This document shows, piece after piece, positions 16,275 through 24,750 of a stretch of 28,474 nucleotides of DNA. The position numbers were made by a program, and so were the translations under genes. The notes below the pieces were generated by a model, which had not been told where the DNA came from, ran no database searches, and was given only the letters and a program-made list of their open reading frames with translations. How positions within the stretch are numbered: position 1 is the stretch's first letter; each line of letters opens with the position of its first letter. This DNA comes from an uncultured bacterium. GTDB taxonomy: Bacteria; Patescibacteria; Microgenomatia; Levybacterales; UBA12049. The stretch is from contig CAMPGJ010000002.1 of NCBI GenBank assembly GCA_946885425.1, forward strand, positions 1 to 28,474. Reading direction: 5' to 3'.

Positions 16275-19145
16275 ATGAAAAAGTTTCTGCCCATCTTTTT
16301 AGTTATTTCATTTTTCGCAACTTTGGTTTTTCTTCCTCTGAGCGTAAATGCACAGGCCCCTGCTCAACCAGGCGGTGCGAACCAGGTGAATAACCCAAAT
16401 GTTCCTGCTCCAGGTGGAAGATGGGTAGTAGATCCTGAAGTTACCTTTATTGGAAAAAATACTGCACGATCAGGTTTGCTTCTGGATTGGACTCTCCAAA
16501 ATTATAATTGGGTTTGTGTAAAAAAAGTTGCTAATCGTGTGTGTGATAACTCTGATAATCCGATTGCGAAATATTGGTCTCTTATTGTTCTCTATATTGT
16601 TGTCCCACTCCTTTTCTTTGTTATCTTGGCTACATCGATTGTCATTATTGTAACAAGAGGAAGAAGTTTGACAATCATGCGTTTTCTTCCTAGATTTGTG
16701 GCTGTCGTATTGCTTATCGTTTTCTCCTATTCGATGGTGCAATTTTTCTATCAATTTACTGATTTGATACAGGGGTTCTTTTTACGTACTGATCCTGCAA
16801 AGCCATGCCCTCCTGATTGTATCTCTCAGAAAGATCTATTATATGTCGGGTGGGGTTATAAAGATTTTGTGGGGCTTCGATTACTTGGGGATTACAATGC
16901 TGAATCAGCATTTATTTCTCTTCTTCTAGCAAAATTGACTGCGCTTACGTACTTTGTTATGGTTTTCCTTCTTTTGGTTAGAAAAATTATTTTGTGGTTC
17001 TTTGTTATTGTTTCTCCGATTTTCCCGATTCTTCTTCTGTATTATCCTGTTCGTAACACCGGAAAAATTTGGATTGGGGAATTCTTCCGATGGTTGATGT
17101 ATGCTCCTCTTTTTGCAATCTTCCTGAAAGGCCTTGTCTTTATGTGGAGAAGCGCGATTCCATTGGTATTCGTCCCTGCGAGTGGCGCCACAACTATCGG
17201 GAAAGCCGACCAGATTGTTTTTCCTACGGCTGTCAACATTCTTTTGGGTGGTCCAAAGCAGTTTGTTACGCAAACGAACAGTGTTAATCTTACCGAAACA
17301 TTCGCTCTTTATGTTGTTTCATTGCTTATGTTGTGGACTGTTATTCTTCTGCCATGGGTTCTTTTGCAGATCTTCCTGGAATACTCTGCTCAGTTTATGG
17401 GTGGTGATGCAGGTCTTATGAAGACCCTTGTAAATTATAGCTCGAAGCCTGGGAATCCTATTGCTCCTGCAGGAGGTAAAGGTGTGCCTCCAGCAGAACC
17501 AGGAGGTGCAGTATTACCTTTTGGAAAGAAATTTACTATGCCAAAGATGCCACCTCATCCTGGTGGCGCTGCTAAGGATTTGCCGATTGGCACAGCGATG
17601 TCGACAGCAAATGCAACAAAGACGCCTATGCAGGGTCCTTATTATGCATCGATGCCTCAATCTGCTCAGCAAGTTGAACAGGCAAAAGCAAATAATCAGA
17701 TGCTTAATATGGCGAATATGCAGCTTCCTTCAATTAAAGATATTGCTAAGTTTGAAACTTCGCTTATGTCTAGGGATAAGTCCAAACAGCAACCTGTAAA
17801 TGATGTAGTAAGTAATTTGGCTAAGATTGCAAATCCTGCAAGTATTACTAATGCTACTGAACGAGAGAAGTATAAGGAGATCCGGAGTAAGCTCGTAAGT
17901 GAGAAAAACCAGGGTAATCTCGTGGCGGCAGGTATTTTGAATGCAGCCAAATCAGTGTCACAAGCAAGCAAACAGCAGACATCGGCATCTTTAAAGAAGG
18001 CTTCAACAAATCAGGTAAAAGATGCTCTTGTACAGGTGGCAAACCCTGCTACGGTTTCATCAAGTAAACAAAGAGAGAAATTAGCAGCAATCCATGAAAA
18101 GCTTTCCAAAGCTGTAAAAGAAAATAAGAGCCAATTGGCTTCTTCAATTCTAGGGGTTAATCAACAGACATCATCAACAGATGTTGAAAAGATCAGAGAA
18201 AAGCTCATGTCCGCTAAGAAGCAGTCGGATGTCAAAGAGCGTGACGTTGCTTCCACAGTTGCTGGAGCTATTAATACAACTATTAGTCAAGCTGAATCTA
18301 CAAAAAATGTAAAGTCGGCTATCCAGCAGATGAAGGACCCAGCATCGAACATGCATCAGACATTGCTTCAGGCAAGTAAAGAGGGAAATCAGCTTGCTTC
18401 ACAGATTTTATCCTTTGATGAAAAGGCAACCCAAATGGATGTTGAAAGTCTTCAGGATAAAATTGCAGAAGCTAAACTGAAAGGTGATCCTATCGCAACT
18501 AAACTGGCTGAGGAAACTGAAAAGGCAACTTCAGTACCACAAGTTAATAGAATCCAACAGGTACGGACAGAAGATTATCAAGCTGTTAAAGATATGTGGA
18601 AAGAGAACTATCAAAATATGGAAATTCCAGATGGCATGTCTGGATCAAGAACAGATTGGATTAAAGATGACGTTTCTAATATAGATGAGATAGTAGGTAT
18701 GCTTTCATCAACAGATCAAGAAGTTGTTACACAAGGATTGCAAGAAGTTTCAAATATCCTGCCATTCCTTATGGTCGGTGGATTCTCTCAAACAGAGATT
18801 ATCGCTTATTTGAAAGCCAAGCAGGAGGCCGCAAAAGAAGTAGCAGCAGAGATTATAGCAGAAGAAGAGACTCAGGTAAGTGTAGGGGTTGCAAAGAAAG
18901 CAACAGAACGCACCATGGCAGCTACGATGGATGAAGAAGAAGGAGGGAGAAAGAAAACAACAGCTTCCTCAGAGCCAAAGGATCCTTCTGCAAGCTCAGG
19001 ACAAGAAGATGCTGATAAGAAGCCAGGAGCAAAAGCAGATGAGAGCAATTTGAAGGATGTTCTTGCTGAAGAAGAAGCAGAACAAAAACCTGTGACAGAA
19101 GCGCCAAAAGCACCTGAAGAAAATAAATCAGGAAATAATAATTAA
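16275..19145 (+). CDS. VirB6/TrbL-like polytopic membrane protein with helical-repeat tail (copy 1)
   Basis: A 956-residue protein. It has a signal peptide (1-27, ending VNAQ), then a ~70-residue extracytoplasmic segment with VDPEVTFIGKN and two Cys. About six membrane spans lie between 98 and 385, with a CPPDC loop between the second and third. A Pro/Gly-rich linker follows, then three helical repeats beginning near 508, 581 and 679 (patterns like LxxIANPASITxxxxRxKxxxIRxKL...GNxLAxxIL). Next is a conserved domain (about 750-870, VKDMWKENYQN... SNILPFLMVGGFSQTEIIAYLKAK), and an acidic tail. The span region recalls VirB6/TrbL inner-membrane channel proteins, but this is inference. The paralogue at 24751-27840 is very similar through the spans and C-terminal domain. 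The same repeat occurs six times in the adjacent Clp-type ATPase. Confidence 0.75.
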   Translation: MKKFLPIFLVISFFATLVFLPLSVNAQAPAQPGGANQVNNPNVPAPGGRWVVDPEVTFIGKNTARSGLLLDWTLQNYNWVCVKKVANRVCDNSDNPIAKYWSLIVLYIVVPLLFFVILATSIVIIVTRGRSLTIMRFLPRFVAVVLLIVFSYSMVQFFYQFTDLIQGFFLRTDPAKPCPPDCISQKDLLYVGWGYKDFVGLRLLGDYNAESAFISLLLAKLTALTYFVMVFLLLVRKIILWFFVIVSPIFPILLLYYPVRNTGKIWIGEFFRWLMYAPLFAIFLKGLVFMWRSAIPLVFVPASGATTIGKADQIVFPTAVNILLGGPKQFVTQTNSVNLTETFALYVVSLLMLWTVILLPWVLLQIFLEYSAQFMGGDAGLMKTLVNYSSKPGNPIAPAGGKGVPPAEPGGAVLPFGKKFTMPKMPPHPGGAAKDLPIGTAMSTANATKTPMQGPYYASMPQSAQQVEQAKANNQMLNMANMQLPSIKDIAKFETSLMSRDKSKQQPVNDVVSNLAKIANPASITNATEREKYKEIRSKLVSEKNQGNLVAAGILNAAKSVSQASKQQTSASLKKASTNQVKDALVQVANPATVSSSKQREKLAAIHEKLSKAVKENKSQLASSILGVNQQTSSTDVEKIREKLMSAKKQSDVKERDVASTVAGAINTTISQAESTKNVKSAIQQMKDPASNMHQTLLQASKEGNQLASQILSFDEKATQMDVESLQDKIAEAKLKGDPIATKLAEETEKATSVPQVNRIQQVRTEDYQAVKDMWKENYQNMEIPDGMSGSRTDWIKDDVSNIDEIVGMLSSTDQEVVTQGLQEVSNILPFLMVGGFSQTEIIAYLKAKQEAAKEVAAEIIAEEETQVSVGVAKKATERTMAATMDEEEGGRKKTTASSEPKDPSASSGQEDADKKPGAKADESNLKDVLAEEEAEQKPVTEAPKAPEENKSGNNN
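17796..18530 (+). repeat. Three protein-level helical repeats in VirB6-like copy 1
   Basis: Repeat units start at residues 508, 581 and 679 (17796, 18015 and 18309). Each has a first helix ending in a (N/D)P turn, a charged K/R-rich helix, a GNxLAxxIL or SxLASxIL helix, and a final DVExxxxKxxxAKxxGD helix. The last unit lacks part of the second helix. The same unit occurs in the paralogue and in the neighbouring Clp-type protein. Confidence 0.75.
18983..19001 (+). repeat. Short TCCTTC...CAGGA repeat inserted in frame
   Basis: TCCTTCTGCAAGCTCAGGA lies inside the acidic tail of the VirB6-like gene and yields the peptide DPSASSGQ. It resembles the small palindromic repeat of the TCCTTCGACAAGCTCAGGA kind found in many bacterial genomes, where it is often translated in low-complexity regions. 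The paralogue tail lacks it. Confidence 0.55.
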
Positions 19146-19163
19146 TAATTTGAAAATGAATAC

Positions 19164-19192
19164 TTGTTCTTTTCAGAAATTTAGTATTTAAT
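19164..19192 (+). promoter_or_regulatory. Possible promoter of the Clp-type gene
   Basis: TTGTTC (19164-19169), 17 bases, TTTAAT (19187-19192) ends 12 bases before the ATG at 19205, so the mRNA would be nearly leaderless. Sequence match is moderate; read-through from the upstream gene is also likely. Confidence 0.35.
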
Positions 19193-19204
19193 TAAACTAG
19201 TATT

Positions 19205-22200
19205 ATGTTTGGAAGTATATTTAATAAAAAAGAAGACCCTTCTGCGCAGTCTCAACAGCCTGCCGGTACCGCTCCTGTGCCTGCGCAAAATGCACCTGCT
19301 GATCCAAATGCAGCTAATGCTCAAGCTCCTGTTTCTCCTGCACAACAGGACCAAATTCAAACACAGCCAGGTCAGGCTCAGACTGATGGTCAGGGTGTCT
19401 CAGCAACTCCTGCTGCCACAAATCCTGATGGAACGCCTGTAGATCCAAATGGAGCAACTGCTACTCCAGGAGCTGATGGGACAACACCAACAGATCCGAA
19501 TGCTGCTCCAAACCCAACAGATCCGAATGCTCCTCAGGTTAATGCCGATGGTGCTACAGCTAATGGAGTACAGGATCAACCAAATGCGGAAGGTGGTAAT
19601 CCTGCCTTGAGAGCTGATTCATCTGCACTAAGTCATCTTGATCCGCGGGCTACACAAGTATTAACACATGCGCAGGAAGAGGCAAAAAGAATACATCAGC
19701 AAAACATTGAACCTGATCAGCTGCTGATTGGTCTATTGTATGACGAACAATTATATAAATTCCTGGGAGAATCAGGTGTAGATGGTGGAAAACTATCTAA
19801 AGATGTTCAAGCTCATGAAAAAATGGGTACATACAAAGGGCAACCAACGCTTAGCCAGACAAGCCAGGCTATCTTTGAACAGGCATACCGTGATGCAAAA
19901 ATGCGGGGTTCTAACTTTGTTTCTCCTGAGGATGTTCTTGTAGTACTGTTTGGTCCGAATTATTCGACCGCTGCATATCTCAAGCAATACGGGTTACAAA
20001 AAGAGACAACAATTGAGAAGTTGGCAAAAAATCCTAATTCAAATTACGGAAAGAAGAGTACATTGGAAAAATTTGGTATTGATCTGACTGAAGAAGCAAG
20101 GCAAGGAAAGCTCGATCCAGTTGCAGGTCGAGAGAAAGAAATAGATCGCATGGTGCATATCCTTGTCCGTAGAACGAAGAATAACCCAATCATTATTGGA
20201 GAAACAGGTGTTGGTAAAACAGCTATTGTCGAAGGGTTGGCACAGCTTATTGTCGCTGGGAATGTACCAAAAGATTTGAAAGAAAAAAGAATCTTCCAGC
20301 TTGATGTTGCTTCTTTGATTGCAGGTGCAAGTCATCGTGGTGAGTTTGAAGAAAGACTCAGAGGGGTTATTAATGAGGTTCTTGGATCAAATAATAGAAT
20401 AGTCCTCTTTATTGATGAGGTGCATGTCTTGATGGGAGCAGGCGAGGGTGAAGGTATGAACGCAGCAAATTTGATCAAACCCCATCTGGCGCGTGGTCAT
20501 TTGCAGATTATAGGAGCTACTACAACAACTGAATACCGAAAGAATTTTGAGAAAGATAAGGCATTTGAACGACGTTTCCAGCCTGTTACAGCAGAAGAGC
20601 CTAGTGAGGAGAATGCTTTTGAGATGTTGAAGGTTATCCGACCTAAATATGAGAAATATCATAAGATTACTCTTCCTGATGAAGCACTGAAAGAATGTAT
20701 TAAACTTGCTAAAAAATACATCGGTGAGCGCTATCTTCCTGATAAAGCTATCGATTTGCTTGATGAAGCCTGCTCTGAAGTGAAATTACAGCAAGACAAA
20801 GGTGGAAGGACAGATAATGGCGTAAAAAAGACAGATATTGAAAAGGTGGTTAGTGCGTGGACAGGGATACCAATCACTAAATTGACAGAAGATGAGAGTG
20901 AGAAATTGTTGAAACTCGAAGATAGAATCCATGAGCGTCTGGTTGACCAAGAGCCTGCTGTTATTGCGGTTTCCGAGGCTGTGCGCCGAGGGAGAATCGG
21001 GCTTGCAGCTGCCAATAGGCCAATTGCCTCGTTTGTCTTCCTAGGTCCTACCGGTGTAGGTAAAACAGAACTTGCTAAATGCCTTGCTGAACTTCTCTTT
21101 GGGAGAGATGACGCAATGGCACGTCTTGATATGTCTGAATACATGGAGAAGCACGAAGTTGCTAAGCTTATTGGTGCACCTCCCGGTTATGTTGGATATG
21201 AAGAAGGTGGTCAGCTTACAGAAGCTGTAAGAAAGAAACCATACTCAATTGTTCTCTTTGATGAAATTGAAAAAGCTCATCCTGACGTATTTAATATGCT
21301 TCTGCAATTGTTAGAAGACGGAAGACTTACAGATAATAGAGGAAATACTATTTCGTTTAAGAATACTATTGTTATATGTACTTCAAACATAGGAAGTGCA
21401 ATTATCCAGAAACAGTTGAACATGGTTGATACCAAAGCTAAGCGTACACCTGAAGAGTTTAATAAGATCTTCAAAGATCTTCAGGCTGCTGTCAAAGAAG
21501 AGCTTATAAAATTCTTCCGGCCGGAACTTCTTAACCGTTTTGATGAAGTTGTTGTCTTCAAGCCTCTTCAGCCTGAGCATATGGCAGGTATTGCCCGCCG
21601 TGGTATTGCAAAGACTGCAGGATTACTGAAAGAGCAAGGGTACATGCTGCAGATTACTGAAAAGGCAATTGCAAAATTGGCAAAAGATGGATATGACCCT
21701 GTATATGGAGCTAGGCCGTTGCGACGTCTGATTCAAACAGCAATTGAGAATCCGATTGCCATTGCAATTATTGGTAAGAAATTTGCCCCAGGTGACACGA
21801 TTGTTATTGATTATAATGATGACGTAAACGAATTTATCTTCTACAAGGGTAATGGAGCGTTGGTACAACCATTGACAGATGAGCAATTCAAGACAGTGCT
21901 TCTTAAGATTGTACATCCTGAAAATATTACCAGTGAAGCACAGAAAAAGATGTTCATTGATCTTCATACCAAAGTAGATGAGGCTGCTAAAGCAGGTAAT
22001 AAACTTGCTGTTGCCATAATGAAGGTAACTGATTCTTCATCAGATGTTGAAATTCAGAAGATCAGAAAAGAACTTGAAGATGGTAAAGCAAAGGGTGATG
22101 CTTTCGCGAAAGCAGTTATGGAGGTTATCGACGCCGTTGCGCAGCAGATTCAGGCATCACAGAATCTGAAGAAAGTTCTTCTTGATATCATCGATCCTGC

Positions 22201-24193
22201 AAAGATAACAGGAGCCAAAAAGAGAGAAATATTCATGCAGCTTCATGATAAGGTAGTTGCAGAAAGCCAGGCTAATAATCCATTGGCATTGCGAATATTG
22301 GCAGTCAAGCCGGAAACAACCTCAGATGTAATTGAACAGCTCATGGCTGATTTAACTACGGCAAAGGCGCAGGATAATGAGTTCGCTATAGCCATACTTT
22401 CTGTCGTCAATACTGAGCTTACTGAAGAAGCAGAAAGAGCTCGTGCGAGTGCCCCTGAAACACGGTTCAAGCAGGTATTGAAAGAATTGATTAATCCATT
22501 GTATTTGGCTCCTGCTGATAGCAAAGCTGAATTTTCAGCCGTACATGATAAATTATTAAAGGCTAGGGATCAGAATCATCCTTTGGCAGCAGCAATTCTT
22601 GCTGTGACAGATATTACATCTGATGCTGACATCCTCAATATTAAAAAAGAGCTGGAGCAGGGTAAGGCTGATGGAGATGAGTTAGCTGGGGAAATTTTGG
22701 AACTGATTAATAAGGAGCTTGCTCGTGAACCATTGAGACAGCTGAAGAAGGCATTGCTTTTAATCAATAACCCACTAACTGCCGAGAGTTCCCAGGAAAG
22801 AGAAGATTACACAGTATTGCGTAATAAACTTACAGAAGCAGGTGAAAAGGGAAATACATTAGCAGCAGAACTTCTTAAGGTCACTGAAGCTACTTCATAC
22901 GAAGAGATACAGAAGTTTAAGGATCAGCTAAAAGCAGCAAAAGATCAAAATGATGAAATGGCAATTCTTGTACTTGATGCAGCTGGTATCGCTTTGAGTG
23001 AAGCTCTTGCTGCTTCAGATGTCAAACCAAAAGAATTGACAGTTCAGCAAGTGAAGGTGGCATTATTATCTATGCTCAATCCTCTCACTGCTGATACGCC
23101 AGAGAAGAAAGAGAGTTATACAGCACTGCATGATAAAGTATCCGAGGCAGGCAAGTCAGGGAATGAATTGGCAAAGAAATTGCTTACTCTTACAACTGAG
23201 GTGAAAGACGAAGAGGTCAAATCCTTGAAAGTAGAACTTGAAAAAGCCAAGGAAGCAAAAGATGAGATAGCCACTCTTGTACTGGATGCAGCAAGAAAAG
23301 AACCTGCACCAAAAGAGGATGCAGAAGTAAAGATGAGTGAAGAACTAGTATTTGCTCATTTTAAAAAGACAATTGTTCAGATAGTTGATCCAACAAAAGC
23401 TGAGACTCCAGAAAAAGTAGAGAAGTATACGGATTTGCGGACAAAGGTATCACAGGCAGCTCAAGCAAATGATGAGTTGGCGAAGAAATTGCTGAATGTT
23501 ACTGATGCATCAACAGATGAAGAGCTTAAAGCTTTGAAAGCTGAATTGGAACAAGCAAAAGTTGAGAAAAAAGAGGTTGCCACACTTGTGTTGGATACTG
23601 CAGACATAGAAGTAAAGGAAACGCTTGAGTTGGCAAAAGCAGCTGATGCTGTCCCTGCCGAGGAGAAAGATTTAAATGAGGCTGAGAAAGATGAGGCAAC
23701 GTCAAACGTTGTCGTAGCAGAAGAGAAGCCAGCAGATCAATCAGAGCAGGCTCCTTCGGCTGATGCAGGTGCAACGGGCGATGCTCAATCTGGACAAACA
23801 AATGAAGTTGCCAATCAGCCAGTCCAGAATCCGACTTATGAAGTACAGAATAGTGAACCATTTAGTGCAGCACAGTTATCCTCAGAGCCTACCCCTGCTC
23901 TTGGCATGGAAACTCCAGCAGCACCTATGGCACCTCCATCAACTGGTGCAGCAGCAGAAGTACCAGCATATGGATCAGTCGCTCCAGTAATGCCTTCAGG
24001 ACAGGCCGGTGGAGCCGCAGGAGGCGTATTTCAGCCAGCAGAAGTACCAGCAGCGCCTTTGGCAACACCACCAACAAATGGTGGTCCAGTAGACAACATG
24101 GGTTCATCAAATAGCGCAGGAGCAGCCATGCAGCCACCAGTCTCCGCCTACAACTACAACCTCAGCCAGCCGGTTGAGAGGGAGATAGAATAA
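19205..24193 (+). CDS. Clp-type double AAA+ ATPase with six C-terminal helical repeats
   Basis: A 1662-residue protein, about twice the usual ClpA/B/C length. Residues 1-145 are low-complexity Pro/Ala/Gln/Thr with TDPNA units. A Clp-N double-repeat domain spans about 147-270. D1 has Walker A GETGVGKT (332-339) and Walker B FIDE (to 405). D2 has GPTGVGKT (614-621), FDE (to 687), PPGYVGY and FRPELLNRFD, and the Clp C-terminal domain ends near 885. Almost no middle coiled coil separates D1 and D2, and no IGF/LGF ClpP-docking loop is evident. Six ~92-103-residue repeats start at 895, 988, 1088, 1180, 1283 and 1386, then a Pro/Ala/Gln-rich tail follows. The repeats match those in the adjacent VirB6-like protein. 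Likely a substrate-remodelling motor; a general disaggregase role is the alternative. Confidence 0.9.
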   Translation: MFGSIFNKKEDPSAQSQQPAGTAPVPAQNAPADPNAANAQAPVSPAQQDQIQTQPGQAQTDGQGVSATPAATNPDGTPVDPNGATATPGADGTTPTDPNAAPNPTDPNAPQVNADGATANGVQDQPNAEGGNPALRADSSALSHLDPRATQVLTHAQEEAKRIHQQNIEPDQLLIGLLYDEQLYKFLGESGVDGGKLSKDVQAHEKMGTYKGQPTLSQTSQAIFEQAYRDAKMRGSNFVSPEDVLVVLFGPNYSTAAYLKQYGLQKETTIEKLAKNPNSNYGKKSTLEKFGIDLTEEARQGKLDPVAGREKEIDRMVHILVRRTKNNPIIIGETGVGKTAIVEGLAQLIVAGNVPKDLKEKRIFQLDVASLIAGASHRGEFEERLRGVINEVLGSNNRIVLFIDEVHVLMGAGEGEGMNAANLIKPHLARGHLQIIGATTTTEYRKNFEKDKAFERRFQPVTAEEPSEENAFEMLKVIRPKYEKYHKITLPDEALKECIKLAKKYIGERYLPDKAIDLLDEACSEVKLQQDKGGRTDNGVKKTDIEKVVSAWTGIPITKLTEDESEKLLKLEDRIHERLVDQEPAVIAVSEAVRRGRIGLAAANRPIASFVFLGPTGVGKTELAKCLAELLFGRDDAMARLDMSEYMEKHEVAKLIGAPPGYVGYEEGGQLTEAVRKKPYSIVLFDEIEKAHPDVFNMLLQLLEDGRLTDNRGNTISFKNTIVICTSNIGSAIIQKQLNMVDTKAKRTPEEFNKIFKDLQAAVKEELIKFFRPELLNRFDEVVVFKPLQPEHMAGIARRGIAKTAGLLKEQGYMLQITEKAIAKLAKDGYDPVYGARPLRRLIQTAIENPIAIAIIGKKFAPGDTIVIDYNDDVNEFIFYKGNGALVQPLTDEQFKTVLLKIVHPENITSEAQKKMFIDLHTKVDEAAKAGNKLAVAIMKVTDSSSDVEIQKIRKELEDGKAKGDAFAKAVMEVIDAVAQQIQASQNLKKVLLDIIDPAKITGAKKREIFMQLHDKVVAESQANNPLALRILAVKPETTSDVIEQLMADLTTAKAQDNEFAIAILSVVNTELTEEAERARASAPETRFKQVLKELINPLYLAPADSKAEFSAVHDKLLKARDQNHPLAAAILAVTDITSDADILNIKKELEQGKADGDELAGEILELINKELAREPLRQLKKALLLINNPLTAESSQEREDYTVLRNKLTEAGEKGNTLAAELLKVTEATSYEEIQKFKDQLKAAKDQNDEMAILVLDAAGIALSEALAASDVKPKELTVQQVKVALLSMLNPLTADTPEKKESYTALHDKVSEAGKSGNELAKKLLTLTTEVKDEEVKSLKVELEKAKEAKDEIATLVLDAARKEPAPKEDAEVKMSEELVFAHFKKTIVQIVDPTKAETPEKVEKYTDLRTKVSQAAQANDELAKKLLNVTDASTDEELKALKAELEQAKVEKKEVATLVLDTADIEVKETLELAKAADAVPAEEKDLNEAEKDEATSNVVVAEEKPADQSEQAPSADAGATGDAQSGQTNEVANQPVQNPTYEVQNSEPFSAAQLSSEPTPALGMETPAAPMAPPSTGAAAEVPAYGSVAPVMPSGQAGGAAGGVFQPAEVPAAPLATPPTNGGPVDNMGSSNSAGAAMQPPVSAYNYNLSQPVEREIE
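21887..23640 (+). repeat. Six tandem helical repeats in the Clp-type protein
   Basis: Units start at residues F895, L988, F1088, L1180, V1283 and F1386. Each reads roughly (F/L/V)KxxLLxIxNPxxxx, a polar helix with LHDKVxEA, GNxLAxxILxVT, then DxExxxxxxxELExAKxxxDExAxxVL. They are diverged enough that the DNA is not an obvious tandem repeat. The units match those in the VirB6-like proteins on either side. Confidence 0.85.
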
Positions 24194-24261
24194 ACCGCGG
24201 AGCGGAAATAGCCCAATACTACCAATCGCTCAAATAACTCAATCAATGCAGAATGACTAAA

Positions 24262-24711
24262 TCATCTCTTACTAGAATTGGTTAGGTTTCTCATCAACAC
24301 AGCATGATTTTTTCTGTAATCCAGCAATGCCGATTTATTAGCAATTCTATAGTAATTTTTGTGTTCTAATGTATTAGCAGGCCAATGATAGATAGTCTTT
24401 CCCCAGAATTTTGTGAAGTATTCTCCGTTATCATTTTGGATCAACAATAATTCCATTAGGACGCCTTTATATATAAAGGCTCTCTTATGAATGAAGTGTT
24501 TTTCTGTTACTTCTTCAATTTGATCCTCTTCAATTAAAAGAGAATCTAGTATTTCAAAGTTTTCTGCTGGATAAAGTAAATCAATGTCCTTGTGTTTACG
24601 AGGTTTAATGACTCCTGATAGTTCTTCTGCCCAACCTCCAAAAATCCAAGTGGTGATACCATTTCTCTCCAGATAGGTGATTGCATCATATAGAAAAGTT
24701 TTATTATTCAT
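24262..24711 (-). CDS. Small nucleotidyltransferase-fold protein (aminoglycoside adenylyltransferase-like)
   Basis: A 149-residue protein with the minimal nucleotidyltransferase signature: TTWIFGGWAEELSG followed by RKHKDIDLLYP (GG...hDxD, with the DID pair binding metal). This is the pattern of the ANT(2'')/LinA-like and related nucleotidyltransferases, which transfer nucleotides to small molecules; many members are uncharacterised. The C-terminal half contains YKGVLMELLLI, with an acidic residue that could be the third carboxylate. It starts 39 bases after the stop of the VirB6-like gene on the same strand and may be co-transcribed, but it also has a TATACT box shortly before its ATG. Drug resistance cannot be claimed from this sequence; a housekeeping or toxin-antitoxin role is equally possible. 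Confidence 0.78.
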   Translation of the reverse strand: MNNKTFLYDAITYLERNGITTWIFGGWAEELSGVIKPRKHKDIDLLYPAENFEILDSLLIEEDQIEEVTEKHFIHKRAFIYKGVLMELLLIQNDNGEYFTKFWGKTIYHWPANTLEHKNYYRIANKSALLDYRKNHAVLMRNLTNSSKR

Positions 24712-24750
24712 GGAATAAAGTATAGCAGGGATAATTGAGGAGGATAAAGG

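Noticed and set aside
24195..24205. CCGC-GGA-GCGG hairpin after the Clp-type gene as a terminator
   Set aside because: Only four base pairs and no following T-run.
24262..24711. Annotating the nucleotidyltransferase as an aminoglycoside resistance gene
   Set aside because: Only the general nucleotidyltransferase signature is visible; substrate-binding features of resistance enzymes cannot be confirmed.
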